Part shown: positions 57,673 through 64,000 of the stretch, piece by piece
How the letters are laid out: each line of letters opens with the position of its first letter
Position numbering within the stretch: position 1 is the first letter of the stretch
The notes under the pieces: model-generated
Databases searched by the model: none
Told to the model about the DNA's origin: nothing
Seen by the model: the letters and a program-made list of their open reading frames with translations, nothing else
Virus record (IMG/VR): IMGVR_UViG_3300023210_000021
Coordinates: 1-64,000 of that record
Source: a virus
DNA: 64,000 nt
Reading direction: 5' to 3' (one strand)
Position numbers and translations under genes: made by a program

Positions 57673-58419
57673 TTAGTCTTTTTTAGGTTTAAATGTATTT
57701 CTTATGTCTGTTTCGTTGTAATCATAATCAACCTCATCTTGTGTTAACGTATATTCTTTTTCTACTTCTTCACCACCTGTATCGTAACCTTCTCTATCTT
57801 CCCAGAAATCAGTTAACTTTACACTATACGGAAATGATTCCATTGATCTCATATTCAATTTTTCTACTGGTGTTGGGTTTCTTTGTATCACCTCTTTTTC
57901 TAATTCATCCATCTTAGAAATGATTTCATCCATACCACCTAAACGGCTTTCTAATTCAGAAAATTTTCCCAATAAATCATCAACCTTAGAAGATACTTGT
58001 GCGGTTTCTTCTTTTGCTTCTTCTGTTTTGGTTACTATGTCAGTGACATCTACCTCAACTTGTTCTTCACCACCCATGTCATCCATTACTGGTTCTTCAG
58101 CAAATTCATTTTCTACAGGAATTTCACCACCAAAAGGATCTTCACTCATTGCTGGATCTTCCATCGGTATCTCTTCTTCACCCGCCATTGGATCTTCCAT
58201 TGATGGTTCTTCAACAGGAATATCTTCTACCGGAATTTCGTCAGTAACTGGTTCTTCAACATCTGTTATTTCTTCCTCTTGTTCTTCAAGATTATCAAAT
58301 AACAAATTCTCTGTCTCACCTTCTGGTTCATCACCTTCTTCTGTAACATAAAAATTATATTCTAAAATTTGTTTATGTCTTTTAAGTTCTTCTTTTAATA
58401 ATTCTTTTTTCTTATCCAT
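57673..58419 (-). CDS. acidic Pro/Glu-repeat protein, likely head-internal or scaffold
   Basis: A 248-residue, strongly acidic protein. Residues 1-15 (MDKKKELLKEELKRHK) give a basic helix with L-L-K-E-E. About residues 45-115 repeat EPV/IPVE/MEDP units (VEDIPVEEPSMEDPMAGEEE). About 125-170 form a coiled coil. The C-terminus has SFPYSVKLTDFWED and YDYNETDIRN. Prohead core proteins of T4-type phages are also very acidic and are degraded by the same protease, so a core role is possible but not shown. It lies between two other targeting-motif proteins. Confidence 0.65.
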   Translation of the reverse strand: MDKKKELLKEELKRHKQILEYNFYVTEEGDEPEGETENLLFDNLEEQEEEITDVEEPVTDEIPVEDIPVEEPSMEDPMAGEEEIPMEDPAMSEDPFGGEIPVENEFAEEPVMDDMGGEEQVEVDVTDIVTKTEEAKEETAQVSSKVDDLLGKFSELESRLGGMDEIISKMDELEKEVIQRNPTPVEKLNMRSMESFPYSVKLTDFWEDREGYDTGGEEVEKEYTLTQDEVDYDYNETDIRNTFKPKKD

Positions 58420-58431
58420 AATTTTATATTT

Positions 58432-59439
58432 TTATAACCCATCCACACCTTTATCACTAGATTTAAATCTAATCCATGGATTAGATTTACCACCACCGAT
58501 ACTCGTTGAATTTCCTTTACCACTAGTAGTGATACATTTTAATATATCAGAACGATTAATAAGATCTTTTTTACCAAATAATCTAGATAAACAAAATTTT
58601 AATTCATCACAATCAATACCTTTAAGGAAATCACTATTGAATTTGCCACCAATACCCTTATCTGTCTTGTTTGAATCCTTTTTATCTGATTGTGTTTTTT
58701 CATCACAATCACATTTAGTATTACATAATAATTTAGTGTAATCGTAATTATCACCTAATAATTCACAAATCTTTTTAAGTGTTTCTGCACCAACAACACC
58801 ATCTACCTTTATTTTAGCATCTTTTTGAAAACCCTGCACAGCCTTTTGTGTTTCACCTCTAAACTTACCATCACAGCTCTGATATTTCTCACTACAACCT
58901 GAGTCCATACCACCACCACTATGATCACTATTATATGGTCCATATCCTTTCGCACCTTTAGCTAAATGATGTTGTATTAATTTCACAACATCACCTGTTG
59001 ATCCATTTTTTGCGATCTTTCTCTTACATTTAATTTCACAAACATCATCACCTTCTTGAATGATACCCTCATATGCCTCATTTAATAAGACCTTATTAGA
59101 TTCTTCCATAATGTTTTTTCCTGGAAACCCACCTAGGTGTATATCATCTCCTGTTCCCATATATTTAATGAAGTCGTTGGTGTTATCCTCATCTTCCTTT
59201 AATCTTTCATCATAATAGTCAGCGTTTTTTGTCATATCCTTATTGTATTTGACATTATCAACTAACATATAAATCATGTTATCATCACCAGTTTCCTCAA
59301 CCCATTTTTTTGACTTTTCGGGGTTATCTTCAATAAGTTTGACAACCTGATCATACAAACCACCAGAGGATTGTTCATTTAATAATGATTTATTAGCTTC
59401 TTCCATAAGAAGTCTTTTTTCTCTTGCTAATCTACCCAT
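58432..59439 (-). CDS. peptidoglycan-binding-domain protein with duplicated capsid-targeting-like motif
   Basis: A 335-residue protein. Residues 1-22 read MGRLAREKRLLMEEANKSLL then NE-Q, nearly the same as in the protein at 703-1140. A second copy, MEESNKVLLNEA, lies near residue 113. Residues about 145-232 form a PG_binding_1 domain (TGDVVKLIQHHLA; FRGETQKAVQGFQKDAKIKV; VVGAETLKKICELL) with several Cys. No catalytic domain is seen. The repeated L-L-N-E motif would be expected to give two cuts in the head. It may deliver or anchor a wall-binding factor. Overlaps the upstream gene by one base. Confidence 0.75.
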   Translation of the reverse strand: MGRLAREKRLLMEEANKSLLNEQSSGGLYDQVVKLIEDNPEKSKKWVEETGDDNMIYMLVDNVKYNKDMTKNADYYDERLKEDEDNTNDFIKYMGTGDDIHLGGFPGKNIMEESNKVLLNEAYEGIIQEGDDVCEIKCKRKIAKNGSTGDVVKLIQHHLAKGAKGYGPYNSDHSGGGMDSGCSEKYQSCDGKFRGETQKAVQGFQKDAKIKVDGVVGAETLKKICELLGDNYDYTKLLCNTKCDCDEKTQSDKKDSNKTDKGIGGKFNSDFLKGIDCDELKFCLSRLFGKKDLINRSDILKCITTSGKGNSTSIGGGKSNPWIRFKSSDKGVDGL

Positions 59440-59627
59440 TACATTAATAATTGTCTACCGTCAGTTGTCTTATAAACCTTATCTACTCTTTCTACAATTT
59501 CTTTACCATCATTGATAATACATTCTTCACCAACACACTCTTGTTCGGTATCATTTTTTGTTCCTAAAAAATCATCCAAATTGTTTTCTAATTCTTGATT
59601 CTTTTTAATATCTTTTTCGTTTAACAT
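59439..59627 (-). CDS. small acidic protein of unknown function
   Basis: A 62-residue, acidic protein with two close Cys in QECVGEECI. No motif was recognised. It ends on the start of the peptidoglycan-binding gene (TAATG), so it is probably translated with it. An ATATTTATTA variant of the recurrent box lies about 28 bases upstream. Confidence 0.55.
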   Translation of the reverse strand: MLNEKDIKKNQELENNLDDFLGTKNDTEQECVGEECIINDGKEIVERVDKVYKTTDGRQLLM

Positions 59628-59654
59628 AACATTAAATTTTATAATTGTTATTTA

Positions 59655-59665
59655 CTAATAAATAT
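59655..59665 (-). promoter_or_regulatory. ATATTTATTA upstream box
   Basis: Sense-strand ATATTTATTAG lies 27 bases before the ATG at 59627. It is a variant of the recurrent box and a candidate start of the 59627-57101 operon. Confidence 0.35.
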
Positions 59666-59672
59666 ACGATTA

Positions 59673-60077
59673 TTAAGAAAAAACACGTTTAATGTTATTA
59701 ACAACTAAACCTTCTTTGTTGGTTAATATCATTTTGTTTTGAAATTTTTCCCAATCAATCTGGTAATTTTTATGTTCTATGTTACCACTATCTAAATTAT
59801 GTTCACGTTCAATTAGGCTATTAAGTGCATTGATTGTGTAGAAACACTCACCTTTTTTATGTACAATAATTGTGGTAGGGTAGATACTTTTTAAATCCAC
59901 TCTTTTTCCATTTTTAAGAAATACCTTGTATGTTACTATATTTTGGGTTGGTTCATCTTCATTTTTATATACGAAAATTCTATCCCTATTCATTTTGAAC
60001 CTTTTAATTAAATAGTCCAAAAACGTCTCTAATCTCTCTGTGGAGACGAAAGACGCTAAAATTATACTTCTATCCAT
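59673..60077 (-). CDS. unknown alpha/beta protein
   Basis: A 134-residue basic protein with strands (RIFVYKNEDEPTQNIVTYKV, TTIIVHKKGECFYTINALN) and a helix (LETFLDYLIKRFKMN). No family was recognised and no catalytic motif is visible. It overlaps the gene at 60070-60672 by 8 bases, so expression is coupled. Confidence 0.65.
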   Translation of the reverse strand: MDRSIILASFVSTERLETFLDYLIKRFKMNRDRIFVYKNEDEPTQNIVTYKVFLKNGKRVDLKSIYPTTIIVHKKGECFYTINALNSLIEREHNLDSGNIEHKNYQIDWEKFQNKMILTNKEGLVVNNIKRVFS

Positions 60078-60672
60078 TACTCTCTATATCACATAAATAA
60101 GGTAAAAACCTAACCTTATTGTTTATTTTTGTCATTATATTCTTATACTTATTAAATATTTCTGTGTCCATCAAAAGACACCCTGACAAATTACGCAATT
60201 TAGTTATTACCCTATTCGGTTCGATACCGAGATACTCTACCACATCTAAATCAATACCAAAAATCATACCCTCAGCATACAGATACACCATTCTGTCGTT
60301 GTGGATATAAAGTTTAGGATTTTTTAGTGAGTAAATTTTTCTTAAAATTTTATTTATTTTTTTTCTTGAATCATGAATAATATCAACATAAATGTAATGG
60401 ATTTCGTCACCGATTCTATTGTAACTGTTGTATATAAATTTTTTTACATCCTTTTCATAATCAACCCTTCTTTCTTTGGGGGAGAATGTCCAACAGGTTG
60501 TTGGACTAATTTCCTTATGGAGTATGGATACCTCATCACCATACAACTCCTTTGTCTTATCCCAACCAACTATAAGTGTGGGTAAACCCTCAATAATGGT
60601 TTCTACCTTTCTACACACCTTAAAATTAGGATCTTCTATTTTTGACGTTGTGACTATGTTTCCAATATACAT
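60070..60672 (-). CDS. unknown conserved-looking protein
   Basis: I start this gene at the ATG at 60672 (MYIGNIV; 200 residues). A GTG two codons upstream is possible, but it overlaps a TATATTTG promoter box. The protein has an alpha/beta N-terminus (TLIVGWDKTKELYGDEVSIL, CWTFSPKERRVDYEKD) and a more helical C-terminus (VEYLGIEPNRVITKLRNL). The family is not recognised. Its own host-type -7 box suggests early or constitutive expression. Confidence 0.65.
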   Translation of the reverse strand: MYIGNIVTTSKIEDPNFKVCRKVETIIEGLPTLIVGWDKTKELYGDEVSILHKEISPTTCWTFSPKERRVDYEKDVKKFIYNSYNRIGDEIHYIYVDIIHDSRKKINKILRKIYSLKNPKLYIHNDRMVYLYAEGMIFGIDLDVVEYLGIEPNRVITKLRNLSGCLLMDTEIFNKYKNIMTKINNKVRFLPYLCDIESNG

Positions 60673-60677
60673 AAACA

Positions 60678-60685
60678 CAAATATA
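60678..60685 (-). promoter_or_regulatory. TATATTTG -7 element
   Basis: Sense-strand TATATTTG lies 5 bases before the ATG at 60672, which would give a nearly leaderless message. No clear TTG at the expected distance; weak call. Confidence 0.35.
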
Positions 60686-60703
60686 AGGAAAATAAATTAC
60701 ATT

Positions 60704-63700
60704 TTAAATATTTTCTTCATCTTTAAGATCAAGGATGTCCAGTACTTTACTAAACACCGAATATCTCTCAGTAGAGTGTTTATAATCCTCACCATTAATT
60801 TTATTAAACAATTCAGTGTAAGAAGCTGATTTTCCACCTTTAGCAATTTCATTTATTTCATTTTTTTTCCAAAAAGATGCCGCACTAGCTAATGATACTA
60901 CTGGGTTGGTAACCATTACGTCTAGGTCATCAAAAAAGTCGCCCGTTATAAATGGCTCTAACACTTGTTTGAAGTCATTATCACCCTTTATTGTTTGGTA
61001 TTGATCTCTTCCGGTTAATAAAAACGCCCCCCTCCCTCTAAACTTATAACCATCACCATCTTCAGTATTACCTAACCCACCAACACCATCACTATTTTCA
61101 TATGCCAATTGTGCTCTACTACCATTTTGTGCAATTCTATTGTCATCAATGTTTGGTGTATTCCATACCTCTTCCGTTATAGTCATATTACTAGATTCAT
61201 AAAGAACCGAAGCTAAAAACATTGTCACCTGAGAGTTTGTTAATATTTTAAATTTAATAAGAATTTTTTTAAATTCACTATCTGTGCCAGTATCGTCACT
61301 TATTATTTCTGATGTGGTTTGTGTTATACCTAATCTACGGAACCCTGCAGCCGTTAACGTTGTAAATTTATCGAATACATTATCGGGGTTTTGAACCGAC
61401 CATGGCGCTGGATTTCGATTTATTGGTTTTTGATCAATTTTTTTAGAAGCAAACTCTTCAGTTAAGTTTAAATTTAAAAAAGTTGTTGCGGTATCAATTA
61501 TGGGGGTTGATACACTACTTTGTCTAACACCTTCAAAATTTGTACTAATATGGTTGGGTGTAATACTATGTGTCACATTAGTTATTAAGTATGCCCCCCT
61601 GAAAAAAGGAACGTTGTCCAATTGGAAGTACATTAGTGGTTGTATATTCATACACCCTAACGACTCTACCTTACACTTGTAAGACCTAGCTTGATAAATT
61701 TGGTATAAGTCAGTTCCCTGATAAGTTCTTTTAGACCCGCCCCTATTATCAATCAATTCAGTTAAGACTTTAAAATATTCACCAGTTTCCCTATGTTCTT
61801 CTTGATTTAAGTTAAGGTTTTTAAATATGCTTTGGTTTTCTGCACCAAAAGCAACCCTGAAAGCAACTAAATTATATGAAAGACCATTTGAGTCTGTTGG
61901 TTTGTTACAATTAGTAAATTCTGATGGAACAGCTTGAGGGGTATCAAAATCCATACCATCATTACTATAATCACTATCTTCTATTTCTAATGATTTTGAA
62001 CTACCCCCTGCGTAGATACAAGTATAGATTGGACCACCCGAACTATTAGGATCTAAACTCGTTGTGGGTTTGAAAATACCTTCAACCTCTATTTCATCTT
62101 TAAAATTTATATATGTTGGTAGTATTTGTAAAAGAAAGTTACTATCCCTTAAAACCTTTGCCAAATAAAAATACATATTAATATCATAGTCACCACTTAA
62201 TGTTGCAACACTATTTAGGTTTACTGCCGCATTATCACCTATGTCACACCAAGATCTATTAATAAACTTAAAATAATTAATTAAATTATCGTCTGGGTTT
62301 GGTGCACATGCGTTATACATGTCTTTACCATTAATTGACCCACCAATCCATTTATCGTAAATATTTTTAAAATACTTATAAAACGCATTTTTTAAGTCAG
62401 AATTATTTGTGGTAGCTAATGGGTTGTTATTACCATCATCATTCTCACTACTTGATTTTTCTTGTATAGACTCTGGTTTCCAAAAATTAATAAAAGAATT
62501 TTTGTATTCATTTACATATGTCAGAATATTATCTGTTTCTACAATGTTACCATTTAATTTTTTATTCCATAGGTTTGGTGTGGTTGATATCAGTGTGGTT
62601 TGTTCTTTTAAATCATTAATTAAAGAATTAATATCTGAAGTATACTCATTATTTAGTTGGTCGCTTGGTTCTAATGATTCTAAATATGATTCCATTAACC
62701 TACTAAATTCAACTAACTCAGATTTAACCCATCGTTTATAATAATTTATTAATAATTCTTTTGTTTTAGGTGGTAAAGTTAAAAGTAAACTAGGAATTTG
62801 CCTTCCCTCTATGGTGTCTCCATATATTTTATTTTTCCCCACATTATAAAGGAAATTTGACGGGGATGTTTGACCTACCTCACTCCCAGACCATATTATA
62901 GGGTCATTAGCTAAAACCCCAGATGATTCTTCATACCTCCAAATAGATCCACACAACCATAATAAATAATATTTAGGTAATTTTATAACTTTAGCAACAT
63001 CACCTAAAAGTGGTATAATTTTATTTGGGTTATCAAAGGGTAATGTATTAAGTAATAATAAAGCTTGTGATTCATTGTTAGTTTGCCCAGAATAAAGATC
63101 ACTTTTAAATATATTTTGTTTTTCAGGCTCTAAGAACCCTATAAAATTATTATTACTTTGACCATTTTGTGCTGACCCGTCAAAATCATTAATACTTTTA
63201 AAAGGGAGTATATAATTTATATCATTAGTCCCTTCTGGTGGTTTTATTTTGTTAAAAATAGTATCACCCCACACTAAATATGAAATATTGTGTGTTGGTA
63301 ACTTATAGCTAACATTAAAATATTTAATACCATTTTTAATGCCATTAGTTTTATAAGACTTATTTATATTACCAATAGCTTTTTTTGCTTTACCATTACC
63401 ACTTATTTTGGGGGACACATCAAGTGTGTTTTGGAGAATGCTTTTACCTATTGAATTGGAAAAGTCTTTACCGATATAAAGGTATGAATTATCACAACTC
63501 GTTTCACCGTCTATAATAAATGAACCCGACGCTATTGTATCCTTTAGGTAATTATCATCACCACCAGAAATGGGTTTAATTATTTGATTATCTTTAGCGT
63601 ATTCTATAATCTCCTCACCGTTAAGGTTTTCAATTATGGATTGAGCATAGATTTTATCCTTAGTATTTATCCCAGAATACGCTCCATCTAATAAAGCGTA

Positions 63701-64000
63701 ATTCTTTAAGGTATCGTTATATTTTGAGGTGTTGGTGAGAAATATTACCCTGTCTATTATTTCAACAATTAAAGATTCCGGAACACCTTTTTTGGTTTTT
63801 ATATCCCAAAAATCTGTTTGGTTTAACCCTATATAAGGAAAAGATTTATAACCATATGGTGTTATGGGGTACCAATTATTAGATATCTCTTTAACCGCAC
63901 CTTTTGATGCAATTTCTGAATCAGCATTAACTCTGGCAGATGATGTTAAATACGCATCAACAACTTCCTCAACAAAAGATATTTCAGGGAAAAGATAAGT
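60704..64000 (-). CDS. long tail protein with C-terminal GH19-type muralytic domain (5' end beyond window)
   Basis: The frame is open from TAA at 60704 to the right edge, so at least 1098 residues are encoded. A GTG at 63418 is not needed as a start, because coding sequence continues upstream without a stop (LTSSARVNADSEIASKGAVK near the edge). The C-terminal 230 residues hold a GH19 chitinase/lysozyme-like domain: VTMFLASVLYESSNMTITEE, then GYKFRGRGAFLLTGRDQYQ and SAASFWKKNEIN. Before it comes a domain like tail hub or tube-end proteins (LGCMNIQPLMYFQLDNVPFF). This suggests a tail-tip protein that opens the cell wall during entry. Confidence 0.82.
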   Translation of the reverse strand, partial: TYLFPEISFVEEVVDAYLTSSARVNADSEIASKGAVKEISNNWYPITPYGYKSFPYIGLNQTDFWDIKTKKGVPESLIVEIIDRVIFLTNTSKYNDTLKNYALLDGAYSGINTKDKIYAQSIIENLNGEEIIEYAKDNQIIKPISGGDDNYLKDTIASGSFIIDGETSCDNSYLYIGKDFSNSIGKSILQNTLDVSPKISGNGKAKKAIGNINKSYKTNGIKNGIKYFNVSYKLPTHNISYLVWGDTIFNKIKPPEGTNDINYILPFKSINDFDGSAQNGQSNNNFIGFLEPEKQNIFKSDLYSGQTNNESQALLLLNTLPFDNPNKIIPLLGDVAKVIKLPKYYLLWLCGSIWRYEESSGVLANDPIIWSGSEVGQTSPSNFLYNVGKNKIYGDTIEGRQIPSLLLTLPPKTKELLINYYKRWVKSELVEFSRLMESYLESLEPSDQLNNEYTSDINSLINDLKEQTTLISTTPNLWNKKLNGNIVETDNILTYVNEYKNSFINFWKPESIQEKSSSENDDGNNNPLATTNNSDLKNAFYKYFKNIYDKWIGGSINGKDMYNACAPNPDDNLINYFKFINRSWCDIGDNAAVNLNSVATLSGDYDINMYFYLAKVLRDSNFLLQILPTYINFKDEIEVEGIFKPTTSLDPNSSGGPIYTCIYAGGSSKSLEIEDSDYSNDGMDFDTPQAVPSEFTNCNKPTDSNGLSYNLVAFRVAFGAENQSIFKNLNLNQEEHRETGEYFKVLTELIDNRGGSKRTYQGTDLYQIYQARSYKCKVESLGCMNIQPLMYFQLDNVPFFRGAYLITNVTHSITPNHISTNFEGVRQSSVSTPIIDTATTFLNLNLTEEFASKKIDQKPINRNPAPWSVQNPDNVFDKFTTLTAAGFRRLGITQTTSEIISDDTGTDSEFKKILIKFKILTNSQVTMFLASVLYESSNMTITEEVWNTPNIDDNRIAQNGSRAQLAYENSDGVGGLGNTEDGDGYKFRGRGAFLLTGRDQYQTIKGDNDFKQVLEPFITGDFFDDLDVMVTNPVVSLASAASFWKKNEINEIAKGGKSASYTELFNKINGEDYKHSTERYSVFSKVLDILDLKDEENI

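Noticed and set aside
57920-58351. A 143-codon + strand frame rich in Ser/Thr
   Set aside because: It is the antisense of the acidic GAA/GAT-rich repeat region of the gene at 57673-58419, and the Ser/Thr bias is a codon shadow.
1-64000. tRNA genes and CRISPR arrays
   Set aside because: No cloverleaf with a convincing T-loop (GGTTCGAAT-type) and no regular repeat-spacer array were found by eye. A tRNAscan-type search would be decisive.

Overview
The window looks like part of the genome of a large, AT-rich, T4-related myovirus that infects a member of the Bacteroidota, probably a Flavobacteriia-like host. The T4-type evidence is a recognisable replication and recombination set: gp32-like ssDNA-binding protein, UvsX, a 5'-3' exonuclease of the T4 RNase H type, gp41-type helicase, gp61-type primase, gp46/gp47, class I ribonucleotide reductase, and baseplate gp6 and gp25 homologues. 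The Bacteroidota evidence is a Hc1/H1-like histone, TTG-N19-21-TAnnTTTG promoters, a primary-type sigma factor, the absence of obvious Shine-Dalgarno sites, and a tail protein carrying a beta-propeller of the kind found in Bacteroidota surface proteins. No capsid, portal or terminase genes are visible, so this is only part of the genome.

Nearly everything is on the minus strand, so transcription runs right to left. The exceptions are a truncated + gene at the left edge and a two-gene + island at 18081-19972. Region by region: 194-2872 holds small proteins, including the histone. 2903-11492 holds endolysin, an M15 peptidase, several unknown proteins, and a lysis/envelope group of spanin-like proteins, an amidase-like protein and membrane proteins. 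11599-12906 holds the sigma factor and one unknown gene. 12960-18033 holds gp46, a split gp47 and a PD-(D/E)XK nuclease. 20096-22436 holds a cREC-domain protein, primase and a RuvC-like nuclease. 22471-48095 is a 26-kb tail fibre and baseplate block ending with gp6 and gp25, and including a 2518-residue protein. 48430-56918 is the nucleotide and replication block (NrdB, NrdA, helicase, exonuclease, UvsX, gp32). 57101-60672 holds likely virion-internal proteins and unknowns. 60704 to the right edge is a long tail protein with a C-terminal GH19-type muralytic domain, cut by the window end.

The most interesting pattern is a set of otherwise unrelated proteins that begin with a short basic amphipathic segment ending in a (L/I/V)-x-E tripeptide, such as ANKSLLNEQ, SQYKRLFKEQ, RKVIKEQ and KKILKEE. 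This resembles the capsid-targeting sequences that T4-type prohead protease removes from packaged internal proteins. The payloads differ: an M15 peptidase, a peptidoglycan-binding protein, a ParB-like domain and several unknowns. I infer a modular set of head-packaged proteins that may be delivered with the DNA. Two apparent homing-endonuclease remnants are also present: one splits gp47 next to its conserved GDIH motif, and the other lies directly upstream of gp25.

Two classes of upstream signal can be seen. Host-like TAnnTTTG promoters precede gp32, primase, the cREC gene, the PD-(D/E)XK nuclease and one unknown gene. A different sense-strand box, ATATTTATAA, sits just before many virion and other genes. 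Rho-independent terminators punctuate the transcription units. No tRNA genes or CRISPR arrays were found, and no gene-free stretch exceeds 300 bases.
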